A DNA stretch of 64,000 nt. Source: Agelaius tricolor. Its lineage: Eukaryota; Chordata; Aves; Passeriformes; Icteridae. The notes below the pieces were generated by a model, which ran no database searches, had not been told where the DNA came from, and worked only from the letters and a program-made list of their open reading frames with translations. Shown here piece by piece: positions 1 through 12,000 of the stretch. A program made the translations under genes and the position numbers. How positions within the stretch are numbered: position 1 is the first letter of the stretch; every line of letters starts with the position of its first letter. The DNA lies in NCBI GenBank assembly GCA_023055355.1, contig JALJCS010000001.1, positions 97,263,381-97,327,380 on the forward strand. The letters are read 5' to 3'.

Positions 1-183
1 TCTAAGAAAAAGGACATGAACAAGAACTATCCTGAGAAACACAGCCATATGATCACTTTGAAAAGGAGAGAGTAGGATTATGTACAGAACACCTGACTAT
101 GGAAGACTATCATAGAAATGGACTCATAGCAGATAACAAAAAGAATCTAACTCTTCCAATTATCATATGAAAGGCAAGTATGC

Positions 184-228
184 TAAATATTGTCCTTGAC
201 ATGTATAATAAATATTGTCCTTGACATG
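184..228. repeat. Tandem duplication, 20-bp unit with 25-bp period
   Basis: The 20 bases at 184-203 recur exactly at 209-228, separated by a 5-base spacer. It is a small local duplication in AT-rich sequence with no visible function. Confidence 0.8.
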
Positions 229-1179
229 GCATGATATGATCTTGATCAGAATAATATTTCTTGTCTTGAAGTCCACATTTTAAGAAACATACAGATGTAG
301 TGAAAAGACCTTTATTTATTATTAATTTAAAAAATAATTTCTATGAAAAACATGGTTTTTATAGAAAAGCAGATATGAAGGGGAGGTATTGGTGCTGGTT
401 CTCTAAATGTTGCTAAAAATGGGAAAGTGGCCAGCTATTTTCAATTTGCAAGGAGACAGTAACCTATGAACATAAGGCTCATGTAAAATATCAGGAGAAC
501 TTTGCTACCATCAGCACAGTTAGGTACTGCATCAGGAGATGGCTGGATTGTCATCATGGGAAGTTTAGACAATTGCTTCTGACTTGAGACCAGTAGTTGG
601 TCTACATTTCCCTTTGTGTCTGGCACCTTTACAATTTGTTTCTTCCTAGCAACATACCTTGATTTTTTAAAGCAGTTCAGTTTGTGCCACATTCAAATTC
701 CAGCTGCAAGCTCTTTGTTTTGTTGGCCATATGCTTTCAAGCACAGAGCAGTGTGCTGAGCTTGACAAGCTGGAAGGCTCCAGAGACATCCTGCTGGGAC
801 ACAGAAGAAATACTGGGGAGGTGAGCGAAGGGGGAAGGAGCAATATATTATCTCTGCAGCTCAGTGGCAGTGCTGCAAATGCCACCAACACAGAGCCTGT
901 TCCTCAGGGCTGCTTGAGCCCAGCTAATCTCAGCTGAGTGTGCCAGCTCAGTGCAAGGGTTCTGTGTAACTTTTATATTTACTGTATCATGGCCACTGCT
1001 CGGGTTCAATGAGAATTTTGGCGTGGGAGAAGATGCCATGAACAGATGGAAAGGCAGCAGTGATCCACAGACATTGACAAGGCAGGCAGGCCAACTGGGT
1101 GCTGACCAAGGCCAGCTGTCCCTTCTTTTCATCTAGAGTATTTTAGAGGAAAAAAGCAGCAGAGTTTCAAGGAACTCAC

Positions 1180-1356
1180 CCCACCCATGAGTTTCTGCTT
1201 GGCGTTGATACAGTGTGACCCTTTTTTCATGGCCGGTCTTGCCCCAGACAAGAATGCCATCTTCACTGCCTTAGAAGCACCACCATTCACAGTCTGCACC
1301 AGGAGGCAGCAAACTCCTCTCTCTTTTTTGTATTGGATCTGCACAGGCAAACCTGT
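1180..1356 (-). other. Exon-like segment, minus strand, unknown gene
   Basis: Read on the minus strand, a pyrimidine-rich acceptor ending ctcctctag at 1357 is followed by 177 nt and a strong donor (GGG then GTGAGT, at 1179-1174). One frame is open through all 59 codons and both ends are phase 0, so the segment could be a cassette exon. I do not recognise the peptide. It could belong to a long noncoding RNA or an unknown gene diverging from B3GAT2, or be a chance pseudo-exon. Confidence 0.2.
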
Positions 1357-1948
1357 CTAGAGGAGAAAAATGTGAGCTTAGGGAGGAGATGATTTGAAAA
1401 GGTGCCTGCTCTTCCCTAGCCATAATAAATCCTTGGTTGTTTTGGGACTTACAGGGTTATTGGACAGAGATCACAACTTCGTATGTGCCTTTTCACATTG
1501 CCTGCCTAATGTCTACCAGGATCTGATACAATTACTTATACAACACACATAAAAATATAAGATAAAGAGATATCTCCAGTCTTGCCAACTAGCTCCCCAA
1601 ACTTCAGGTTTGGGGAGGCAGGTGTATGCCCTAGGTCTTTGAAATGATGTGACAGTGTCCAACTGCTCAAACACTACAGTGCCATAAATCACTCAGAGAT
1701 GCCATAAACCACTTATCACCTCAGAGATACATCTTCAGCACCATTTTCAAAATACATCTTTATGTAAAATCACAGCAGTGTCAGCCAGTCATTTTTGTAT
1801 AGTAAGGGCCAACCCAGAATTAAATATTATGTTATGAAATCTAACCAGGAAGACAGGAAACTTTCCTATCTGCAGGTTCACAATATGAGGTGTCATCCAG
1901 CTGACTTGCAAGAGAGTTTGCAAGCCTTGTCATATAATACCCACTTAC

Positions 1949-2142
1949 CATGGTGATTGCAAGCTGTCTCAGTGTTCCTGCTGTCAGCCCAGATCCGGTT
2001 TTGAGCAGTGAGATGGAAGATAACAGATTCACACAGCATTGATTTAGTCTTCAGGTAGGGAGAATCATGCTTGCTGAGAAGTTTGATTGCATCTGGCAGT
2101 GCTGGTTTAAGCCCGTGCCTGGTTATGCCAAAACTATTCATT
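1949..2142 (-). other. Second exon-like segment, minus strand
   Basis: A minus-strand stretch of 194 nt is preceded by an acceptor-like ttgacag and followed by a strong donor (CATG then GTAAGTGGG). One frame is open for 64 codons, but it ends in phase 1, which does not join to the open frame of the segment at 1356-1180. If both are transcribed they fit a noncoding RNA better than one coding sequence. No homology is recognised. Confidence 0.15.
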
Positions 2143-5100
2143 CTGTCAATAAAGCCTCAAGCAGATCTGAAACATAAAGAGGTGGGAGGTTCCTTTATGA
2201 TTTCAAGAGAAACTGGAACAGAATCTTTGACTTCTCAAGGACAAAAAACAAACTAAACCAAGCCAAACCAAGCCAAAACACAAATCATCAGCTTGAGGTC
2301 CTTAGAAAAAAATCCCAACACTGTCAAAGAAAACATTTTCTTCATGAGGAGTAATTCCATAAAGTATCTTGAAACTGTTTGTCTTTTGAGGGCTTTTTTT
2401 TTTTTTTTGAGGGCTCTTTGAGACCCAAAGAAAAATTTGTATGCCTGAACACTCATCTGCTTGGGTTCTTTTTTACTGTATCATGTGGTCTACTAGAAGA
2501 TATGTCTCCTTAAAAGCTCCCTTGGCATTCAGTAGGACACTGGTGCTACAACAACATTACCTCATTAATACAACATTATATTAAAAAAAAAAAAAATCAA
2601 CCCTCTCCATATGAAGACCAAGGGTCAAGTAGCCTTTTTCAAACATACAGCTTTTAATGTTCATCTCTTCATACTCAGGGCCTACTCAAAATATAAGCAA
2701 ACTGAGTAGGTGCCAGAACATAAGGAGAGCTCAGAGGCTTCTGATATGAGTTAAGTGAACACAGGGGAGGGGCAGGCAAACAGCATAAGAATGGTCCTCT
2801 TCAATATTATCCAAAAAGGCAGATTTAAAAGAAGATGAAGAGTTTGCATTTCTGCCAACATTCCTGTAAATGGGGCAGGGGGGGGTGCGGAGAGGGAGGG
2901 AAATTTGGTGGAATGGGTTGTGCATGAATTTTTCTAGGTAGATAAGCAAAGAAACACTTTCATTTTTGTGCAACTGTGTTGCCCCTGAGGGTTGTCTCTG
3001 CATACCACATTTTTCTCAGCCCCACAAACCTTTGCCCCTTGAACAAATGTTGTAGTTGTGAGATGTCACCTGGAATGTGGCTCAGTGCCAGCAAGAAGGT
3101 CACTGGTGCAGGTTTCAGATGTGTTTGCTGCCAGCAGATGTTTGCTGAGGGTGTTGATTTCCATCCATACCCATCCTGCAGGACCTCCTCTGAGCAGGTT
3201 GTTTGTACATGCATTCCCCACCTCTTCCAGTCCTCATCACCAGAGCCCATGGCACAGAAGGATAATTGAAATAATTGAATCTTTCCAGTTCAGGATTTGG
3301 TTCTGCACTTCAAACTTTGCCTTGTGTATAACAGGTTTATTTTCATTTAAAACAAAAATCTTTAGGCTTGTGATGGCTTCCATTGAGCTGTGCTTAGCCC
3401 TGTTCACTGTGCACATCCCCCTCCCACTGTGTCACACCCTGTCACACCTGCCTCACCCTGCTCTTTCCCTGCATGGCATTTCAGAGCTCTGGGGGGCAGG
3501 TGTGACACCTTGCTCCTACCAACCACCTGGGACCACAGAGGTCCAAATGGGCATTTGCAGCTCTTCTTTCCAGGAATCTGTCACTGGTTGCTATAGTGAT
3601 AAACAAGTTGGCTTATTAGGAAAAGGAACAAAGAACTAGAGAAAATTATTTCAAAATGGCCTACGTGCATAGATAAACATGCAATCTCCCTTCTCACTGT
3701 CAGCTTGGGCAGCTGGTTTCCTGTCTCTGGAGCAGCACAGACCCCTCATACATTATTTTAGCAAGTCCAGCCCAGTCTCCACAGCCTGTGTTTTCTGACA
3801 CACAGTGTCCTGTGTGAGGCTGTGGGGCTTTCTCTGCTGAGCTGGATGATTAAACTTCTCAGGGGCTCCCATAGCTGGATAGTATAGGAAAATGTGCTTT
3901 CTTAGAAAAACTGTTAGGTGATCTAATGAGGCTGAAATAAGAGTAAAGGAGCAGAAGAGGACAGAAGAGATTGTGCTTTTGCTGTATTCTGTGCTGCAGC
4001 TTCATTTTCTTGTACCTTTTTTGCCCCTTGCTGATGCCAAGATCCCTCTGTGCAGAGACTTGGAGTGGTTGTCTGTGCCTGTCAGATGGCAGAACATCAC
4101 CTTCTCAGTAGGATGCCTGGCTTACACACTGCTCTTTTGGGCCCTCACTAAAGTGTAATAAATCTGTTCTCATTTGAATCCCTGGATACACTGTGACTCC
4201 ACTGAGATCAGGCTTGTGCACTTCAGTGTGTAGTGCACAGCGGATGTTCTCTGACACTCCTGTGGGATGCAGCCTCAATGCCCTTTTTTTTGGCTAATTA
4301 CACATTTTGATTGACTGAGCAATGCCAAAAGGTGTAACTGCAAACATTAGAAACTACACTGCCCATATTTCATTCAGACAGGCAGGCTACTCTTTTGCCT
4401 GCTGTGATTTGAGTCACCTGGCATCTGGATTTACCCATCACAGGAGCCAGGTCGATGAGCCCCCTTTGCATGCCAGAACTAATTACCCACCTCCAGTCAC
4501 CACCAGTCACTGCTTTTGAAAGGAAAATATCAAACAGCCCAAAGAAATGAACCATCCTTGGGTTTAATCTATTCAATTACAGCCACGTGAAATAGAAACT
4601 ATTTCTCTCCGGTGTTTCATCCACTAGTTAAAAATAATTGCACATTTTTATATGTTTATCCAACTGATTTTGCTTCTGCTTCCCACGGGACTGCAATGGT
4701 TCTATCAGCTGCAGAATCTATGAAACAATAAATTTTAATAACTTTATTTCAAATGCTATCGTATAACTCAGACCAACTTTCCAATAACTGGGGGGGAAAA
4801 AACCAAACAACACAGTTTAAATGTACCTAGCTTTAGCAAATCCTGATGTTCAGAAACTGGGGAAATTCAAATGGAGCAAGCAATAGGCTTGGCCAGCTTG
4901 TCCCTTGCCAGGCATGCCCAGATGAGAGGCTGCATGGAGGTGCAGCAGAAGTCCCTACCCAGAGCTGCCCGGTGGGTGGGTGACCCTGACTCAGGAGGGG
5001 GAGAAAGGCAAAAAAATCTGAATTGTTTTAAGAATGATGGAACAGTACCTCTATTGCACAGCTAAGGCAACTCTCCTGCCACACCTACTCTTTTCTACAG

Positions 5101-8042
5101 ACATTGGAAAGACTGAAAGCAATGAAGAAGGAAGGAGCCAGGGCACAACATTGCTGGCTAGCATTACACAACCCCTGTGACTGCATCCAGCCAGCAGCTG
5201 CTGTGTGCTCCTGTTTGGAACAGGAAGCCTCTGTGGGCCTGTGGGGAGCGTTCCTAGGGATGGGATTTCTTTAGTATGGGTGTGCATATGCACACTTGCA
5301 CACACAGGCTGCTCTCTAGGACTGTGTTAAGCATTCTCCTGCCAGAGTCACACATCCTCTGCTGGTAAGAAGCACAAGAAACTGAAGTAGGTTTTTTTGA
5401 AAACAAATGAAAAATTGGATGCCAAGTCCTGACACATCTCTGAAAAAAATCTTTGGAGAATGGAGGCAGCAATCACAACACCATAATAGATGACCCAAAC
5501 CATAAACTACTGCAAACAAACAATTCTGGAGCAGATCCTAAAGAGAAATGCCTGCCCACACACTCTGATAGTATCCAGAATATGCACTGTGCTGCATGCT
5601 ATGTGTGAAACCATAGGAACAGCCTGAGTCACACAGTGATTGGTACCATCCATCACAAGTTAGAAACTCGTCCTTTGTTTCAGAGTTGCACCTGAGGCCT
5701 CAAATCAAATGTGACAATTTTTATAATAACCAGTACTAAGGTGTTCAGCTGAAAAAAGTATCTCTGTAGGCAGTTTGCCCCCACAAATGGAGTGGTAATT
5801 TGATTGGGGTCTTCCAGTTTCTAGAGGAAGAACATTCTGCCTTGCTTATCAAGAAACAGCAATTTAATAAGTAGCAGTTGGCTTGTATGTAGTGCCTTTG
5901 TTATCTTTTACCATTCCATCTGAAATAATCTGCACGTGAAGCTAACGGGAAAAGGCTGCTGCATTATTTGGTATCACACCTGATGCATCTGGCTCATGAC
6001 CTCCGAGCCTGTTCTGTGGCACCTGAAAGTGTTACAATGGTTCTGAGGGGAAAATGAAATCGTTGTGATTTGTTATCAAATAACCACGTGTCTCATATTG
6101 CTGTTACAGCAGCCGTGGTAGGAGTAAAGGCAGCATTTGTTAGCAAGCACAGAGAAACAGAGTTGCCAGCTTTGAGGAATACAATTAAAGAGATGGAAGA
6201 TCACAGTTCATCGGGATACCTCCCTGGTGCTCACTGTTTGTGCTCCTTCCCAAACTGCAGCAATTACGTTCAGCTATTCTTATTGCTGCTTTTCCTAAGG
6301 TCTTGCAGCCATAAACTATTAAGTATGCTCTATAGGCTCTGAATACTACACACAAGTTAACTAAAGATAGTATTTTTGGATGAAAGGTAATATAAAGGGA
6401 AAAACAGTACTTAAAAAATATTTTAATATGCTTGGATATAAAGAATGCCAGTTAAATACATTCATTTGTAACCCTTAGTTTCTAGGTTCTGTCCCAATAA
6501 GTTTTTAAGAATCCTGACATAGTATCATAGAGCATCTAGAAGGGCAAGCTTAGAATTAACTTCTCCAAGTGATTGCTGACTTGCAAATGATACCAAGCAA
6601 TATCCTCTTGGTATGCTGCTTTGATACACATGTTTGCATTATTTGAACAAATTATCTCTGTAAATAGAATTGTACTGGAAATGAGAAAACAATGGTGTGC
6701 TCAGTCACTGGAAAGACACAGTTTAGGTGATCATCCTATGGATAAACATCACCAGCATAAACCAGGCAACTGTAATTTTGTGTCTGAGATGTTCTTGATC
6801 TGAATATATTGAACTATTTATGCTTGCTCCATTCCTCCATATTATTTCATTAATCACATAACAACCCCTCCACTCCTTCACCAAACATGCTAACTCTAAT
6901 TATCTCTTTGCTACACAGATGTTTCTTCGTTCAGATGTTCAGTGCCAGGCCAGGTGTCACCCTCACTTTCTCATGAATTTCAGCTTACATTACATCAGAT
7001 CGATGTCCTCTCTGTGTGTGTCCTTTTGAATAACAAATCGATTTGGGATAGATATGAATGATAGATAGAGTGTCCACGTTATCTACATTTGTTACACACA
7101 TGCAAATGTGAAGGCTGAATACAAAACAGGAAAGAAAGCAGCGGTGTAAGCCCAGGGGGCTGGTGTGCAGGCATCCCCCATTTCTGCAAGCCATGCTATT
7201 CCTACCAAAAATCAAAGTATCAGTGACGAATCATTCTATTTCTTATCTCAAATAGCTCAGAAGCCAGGGAGAACATCAATCGGTCTCTACGTTTTAATCA
7301 GAGAATCGTGGAGAACTCAGTAATTTGCAAACTCTACTGCTGTGCTTCTGTGTTCTTATGCAGCATGAAGTTTTAAAAGCATAATTCAAGCTGTAAGGAA
7401 GTGTTTAGTTATGACAGCAGGGAGTGTTGAAAAATGCATCGGAAACTTCCCTGTGAGGAAGGGATTTGTGAGAGGTTTTAGATTGTGCACTTCATGTGTG
7501 TTGCAGCACCTGATGAATGCCTTTTCCTCAAAATAAAGGCAGGCAGATTATTACGAAATTCTGATATAGGTATGCTCTTTAAGAAGGAGCTCTCAATTCC
7601 GTGTGATCTCCGGGGAAGCTGCACGCCCGAACAACGCGGAGCTGCGGGCGGGAGGCGACACCGACTGCGGGGCACCGAGGGGAGCTGCGGCAAACCGCCG
7701 CCTTATTTACAACTTCTTACTTCGGCCGACGTAGGAAAAAAACCCAAAAACCAAACCGAAGCAGAGACGAAGCGAGCGGCTCCCCGGCCCTCCGAGGGGT
7801 AAGTGCTCGGGCACGGACCCGTCCGCCCACCCTGCCCTGCCCGTCGGCCGGCCGGCGCTGGCCCGGGGAAGGCGTCCCGGCCGCCGGCCGAAGTTGTCGC
7901 CCGCCGCGGAGAGAGGCAGGACCCCGTGGCCACCCCAGCTCCCGTCCCCGTGGACGCCGAGCGCGGAGCTCCCCGAGCCGCCGCTCCCTGCCCGCGGCCG
8001 GCAGCCGGAGCGGGGCGGGGCGGGCGCCCCCGCCCGCGGGGA

Positions 8043-8095
8043 CCCTCCCTCCCGCCTCCCCGCCCGCCCTCCCTCCCTCCCCTCCACGCCCCCGC
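8043..8095 (-). promoter_or_regulatory. C-rich tract, G-quadruplex potential on minus strand
   Basis: Repeated CCCTCCC and CCGCCC runs on the plus strand put many GGG runs with 1-4 base loops on the complementary strand. The plus strand could form an i-motif. It lies 400-450 bp before the B3GAT2 start codon, in the promoter or 5' UTR. Whether it folds or matters is inference. Confidence 0.5.
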
Positions 8096-8171
8096 GCACC
8101 GCCAGAGCCGCCCGGGGAAGCGGAGGAGAAGGAGCGGCTCCCCAGAGCCCCCGCCGAGCCCCTGTCCGGCG

Positions 8172-8231
8172 ATGCCGAGGGCGAAGCGGGAGGAGGAAGA
8201 GGAGGAAGAGGACGGGCTGCCGCTGGAATAG
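8172..8231 (+). other. Upstream ORF, 19 codons, acidic
   Basis: An ATG at 8172 opens a 19-codon frame with seven consecutive Glu codons that stops at 8229-8231, 265 bp before the main start. If transcription begins upstream, it would be met before the B3GAT2 start codon. Translation is not shown, and the Glu run may simply reflect the purine-rich sequence. Confidence 0.3.
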
Positions 8232-8331
8232 AGGAGCGGCGGGAGCGGGGCCGGCAGCCGTCCCGCGGGGCTGCCGCAGGCACCGCGGGGCTCCCGACCC
8301 GACCCGCCCCGCCGGCGGCCCCCGCGCCCGC

Positions 8332-8364
8332 GGGAGGGAAGGAAGGAGGGAGGGAGGGAGGGAG
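8332..8364 (+). promoter_or_regulatory. GGGA repeat, G-quadruplex motif in 5' UTR
   Basis: A run of GGAA and GGGA units gives at least four successive GGG runs with single-base loops, the pattern of a very stable quadruplex. It lies about 130 bp upstream of the B3GAT2 start codon on the sense strand, so it is probably in the 5' UTR and could act in RNA as well as DNA. A (CCG)n run follows at about 8383-8402. Confidence 0.55.
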
Positions 8365-8448
8365 CGCCTGCCCCCCGCCCCGGCCGCCGCCGCCGCCGCC
8401 CGGCGCCCCGCGGAGCAGAGCGGTGGGGCAGCCCCGCCGCGCCCGTCT

Positions 8449-8463
8449 ATGGGGCGGCGCTGA
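8449..8463 (+). other. Minimal upstream ORF, 4 codons
   Basis: ATG GGG CGG CGC TGA ends 33 bp before the B3GAT2 start codon. It has G at +4 but a pyrimidine at -3, so a moderate to weak context; re-initiation at the main ATG is possible. Its presence in the mRNA is likely because it is so close to the coding start. Confidence 0.4.
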
Positions 8464-8496
8464 GCGGCGGCGCGGCGGGAGGGCGCCGGGGGCAGC

Positions 8497-9036
8497 ATGA
8501 AGTCCCTGCTCTTCAGCCGCTTCCTCCTGCTGCTGCCCTGGGTGCTCATCGTCATCATCGTGCTGGACATCGACAGCAGCCGGGCGCCGCTGCCCGCGCT
8601 GTCCCCCCGCGGCGGGGCCGAGGGCGGTAGCGGCGGGGCGCGGCCGCCCGCCCCGCGGCGGCGGCCCGAGGCCGCGCTGCCCACCATCTATGCCATCACG
8701 CCCACCTACAGCCGCCCGGTGCAGAAGGCCGAGCTCACCCGCCTGGCCAACACCTTCCGGCAGGTGTCGCGGCTCCACTGGATCCTGGTGGAGGACGCGG
8801 CGGCGCGCAGCGAGCTGGTGACCCGCTTCGTGGCGGGCGCCGGGCTGCCCTGCACGCACCTGCACGTCCCCACGCCGCGCCGCTACAAGCGCCCGGGGCT
8901 GCCCCGCGCCACCGAGCAGCGCAACGCCGGCCTGGCCTGGCTGCGGCAGCGGCACCAGCACCTGCCGCCCCCGCAGCCCGGGGTGCTCTTCTTCGCCGAC
9001 GACGACAACACCTACAGCCTGGAGCTGTTCCAGGAG
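8497..9036 (+). CDS. B3GAT2: B3GAT2 exon 1, beta-1,3-glucuronosyltransferase 2
   Basis: This is coding exon 1 (codons 1-180) of a Golgi type II glucuronosyltransferase (GlcAT-S) that moves glucuronic acid from UDP-GlcA to terminal galactose, making the HNK-1 precursor. A short cytosolic tail and a membrane anchor (about residues 4-23, with the LLLLPWVLIVIIVL stretch) are followed by an Arg/Gly/Pro-rich stem (25-61) and the start of the catalytic fold at LPTIYAITPTYSRP. The DDD metal and UDP binding motif is at residues 168-170 within FFADDDNTYSLELFQE. From residue 62 on it matches my memory of human B3GAT2 nearly residue for residue. The stem is shorter: 306 residues in total against 323 in human. 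The start has A at -3 (ggcagcATGa), a good context. The exon ends in phase 0 at donor GTGCGT. Very high GC. B3GAT1 is excluded by the N-terminus and length. Confidence 0.96.
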
Positions 9037-12000
9037 GTGCGTGCGGGACGGGGGGGCGCGCTCGGCCGCCACGCTCCGTCGCGCCCCGCAGCCGCCCGCC
9101 GCGTCCCCATCCCCGCTCCCCGCCGCTCCCGCCTCCCCTCTGGCTCCTGCCGTTCCCCCTCCCCAGGCTCCCGCGCCGGCTGCTCCCCATCCCCGCTTTG
9201 CGGCGGACTCGGTGTCCCTTACCCAAAAACTCCGCGCACGGGGGAGTCGAGCCCGCCCGGAGACCTTGCGGTGCCCGTCCCTCACCCGGACTCCCCGGGG
9301 CTGCCTCTGAGTGACCACCGCGCTCTTGGTTAAGTTTCTTGTACCTCCTCTCCATAATCCCCCAACTTTTTGCTGCTGTTTTCTCACTTTGCTGCCGAGC
9401 GAGGCAAGTTTAAGGTTTATATAAGGGATCCTGTGTGTTTTGTCAGAACTGTGTTGAAAAGTGCTCCTTGGTTTGTTATTTTCAGGTTGCATCCCTCTCC
9501 CTGTAGGGCAAACTCGCATCAGGAGTCGCCATCCTTCCCAGTTTTTTCCTTGGCGCTAATGAATTAAGCCAGAGCAGGCTTCTTCACTGGAGTTGCCTTT
9601 CTGAAGCCTTTCGCTCTTAAAAGCAGCAAATCGCTTGTGTAACGACTGAACGCCCTTTCAGGAGTCTCTTTTGTGAAGAGACCTGGTTTTGTCTTCATTG
9701 CCTCCCTTTGCTGAAGGGCTTTGTTTCGTTTTGGTGGGAACTGGCAAGCGCTCGGGGCAGAGGAGATCCAGCTTTCTTTCTGGGCTCCCCCGGCAGGAAG
9801 GAGGGGTTTAAGAAGTGGACATAGAAGAGTAGAAGAAAGATCATGTACATCTTCTGTGACAGCCGGGAGAGTAACCTTGGCAGGGAAATGAGGGAGAGAA
9901 GCAGCAAAGTTGGCAGCAGAGGACTTGAGGCGTGCTGTGTCTGTGTGTCCTGCCGGTGGACAGGGCTGTCGTTCGAGTGCGCACCCCTCCCCTGCCGCTG
10001 GCTGCGAGCTGTGCCCCGAGTTAAAGTGAACGTGATACACAGAAATGGGAAGCACATGCAACTCCTTAGGGAAAGCTGGTTTAGAAATGCTTGCGTTCGT
10101 TTGTGTTTAGGTTCACAGCGCATCCCTTTCCATTTCCAGTGTGTGGGCAGGTGCAGGCTCCCCATTCAGCAGGGATGCCCTACTTCTTTTGCCCACTTGG
10201 CTTTCAGCATTGAAGCTGCTAATTTAAGGACCTTTGCCTCGAGGCTAAACCTTTGCTGCAATTGATTTTTTAAAAATTCTCATAGCTGTGCTCAGTGCAT
10301 TATAATGCAGAGTAATTTCACATTCCCCTCTTTGATGTTATGGGAGTGCTCACGTGTATTTGTAGAAATAGGGTTAATTTGACTGCATCTTAGGGAGTCT
10401 GTTAACAGAAACAGAAAATACACTTCGGCACAATGAGAAATGTGGGACAAAAGATATTTGGCAAATATCTACTGTTTGGGTTTTTTTGTTGTTGAGTAGC
10501 AACGTTAGGGAGAAGCTGAAGGAACAGTATTAGCTGGCGTTTCTCTTGAGTGCTCCACAGCTATTGCAAAGGAGTCTGGTCACATTTATTCTTTCAAAAT
10601 GTCTGTCATTATTCTACTAATTGCTGTGAATCATGAAACAGAAAGGTACAAATTACCTCTCTAATTAGCTAGGAAATGCAGGAAAATGAAGGGATAAAGC
10701 TGCCTGAAGGGTTAACCTTGAGAACTGCAAGCACAACAGGCAACCTGTGTTTCCTCTTGCTAACAAGGATTGTAACCTCCAGCAAGAACCTCTGCAACCC
10801 TAAGGCTTCCCTTTCCCCTGCCTTGAGCTGCTGGGAAAGAGCTGTTTGTCCTGAGCCTTGTGTTCACAGGCAGGCACACATGCATGAATGAGTTTTCCCT
10901 GAGAAATGGGGAGCTGGGAACGCTCAGTTACAGGAGCTTTGGCTTCAGTTGCCGCTGTGGGTTGCTGTGGCTGTTTTTGGGGTCACTGAGGAGCTGTTGG
11001 CACTGACACGGGGAATGCCTTCCCGACCTGGCAGAGTCCATTGGCAGGTCTTGCCAACGGGAGGCGCCTCTACCCTTTACGTGTGGGAGGTTGCATTTAG
11101 AGTGAGCCCGGAGCCTGATTTTGCAGTCGAGGCACTGCTAGAGGGCTGGTTGCTTCTTGACTCGATAAAAGAAAATCTAAGTATTCATGGATTCTGGCTT
11201 GACAGCTCTGTGGTAAATCCTGATGTGCCCTTCAGGAGTTGATTGATTTATGAACGTAAATTATACTTGTCTTCTCCAAGCATGAAGAGAACAGCTTCAG
11301 AATGCATTGTTTGCAGATGAAGTCTGGTAGTAATTCCTGTTATGAAAATGGTGGTAACTATACCTGAGAGGGAGTTTTTTTTCAGTTTGTTTCCCTGCCA
11401 GGAACAATTCTCCAGACCAGCAGTTGCTTTCCCTAAGGAGGTCTGATAAACTGTAGTCTGCTCACTAAGAGGGAGAAGTTTAAATGTAGGATGAGACAGG
11501 AGCTGTGAGCTCTCATCCAAGCAGCATCCTGTGAGCTGTGTGACTTTCAGCATGTCACACAGGGGTGTGCAGGCCCCCAGTGCCAGCAGCACTGTGTGCA
11601 GGCAGGTGTGTGCAGTGTGCATCTGGTGCTTTATGGGACACAGGTCTGTCCTTTTGTGATGGATTGCTGCTGGGTCAAAGCTGGCTCCAGGGGCAGCAGT
11701 GGGGCCTCAGGGAGATGAGAAGCAAGGCTGGATAGGACTGTAAAGGAGAGGAACATTTGTGTTAGGGAAATGTTTTGCTCAGAGGTCAAACAACAGGACT
11801 GCGGAGCAGAAGGCGAGCAAGGGAACTACACGTCCTCAGGGATTGGGTTTGAGGAAGCTCCTTTGCTGTGGGTTTCCCTGGTGTCCCTACAGGAGATAGA
11901 GCCTTTTAACAAAGCAAGATCAGCAAAAGCTTTCCTGTGAGCTATAGTGTATAAACCATGAGGCCATGATCAAACAGGAGCATGCTTTGACATGGAATGC

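Larger units (their letters stand above)
1..7600. other. Region upstream of B3GAT2, no recognised gene
   Basis: About 7.6 kb of moderately AT-rich sequence precedes the CpG island. I recognise no conserved protein segment, RNA gene or full transposable element here; the open frames are short and look like chance. In human the neighbour on this side of B3GAT2 is OGFRL1, far away, so intergenic sequence is expected. Two stretches on the minus strand have exon-like splice signals and are listed separately. A short tandem duplication lies near the left end. Confidence 0.6.
7600..9330 (+). promoter_or_regulatory. B3GAT2: CpG island promoter of B3GAT2
   Basis: Base composition changes abruptly near 7.6 kb from AT-rich to very GC- and CpG-rich and stays so through the first coding exon and the start of intron 1, returning to average near 9.33 kb. 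No TATA box is placed well enough to call a start site, as usual for CpG island promoters. The transcription start must lie upstream of 8497, but I cannot place it from sequence. A perfect donor-like GTAAGT at 7799-7804 raises the possibility of an upstream noncoding exon. Confidence 0.85.

Noticed and set aside
7803..8463. Plus-strand open frames of 142 and 189 codons before B3GAT2
   Set aside because: Composition-driven frames in the CpG island, not in the B3GAT2 frame and with no recognisable domain. Only the short uORFs near the start codon are kept, as possibilities.
9037..9333. Continuation of the B3GAT2 exon 1 frame past 9036
   Set aside because: The frame stays open into the intron, but protein similarity stops exactly at LFQE followed by a GTGCGT donor, and exon 2 continues in phase.
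7707..9519. Very long minus-strand open frames (326 and 600 codons) through the CpG island
   Set aside because: They are the antisense of B3GAT2 exon 1 and its GC-rich 5' UTR. High GC removes stop codons, and the translations are Arg/Gly/Ala/Pro-rich with no family motif.
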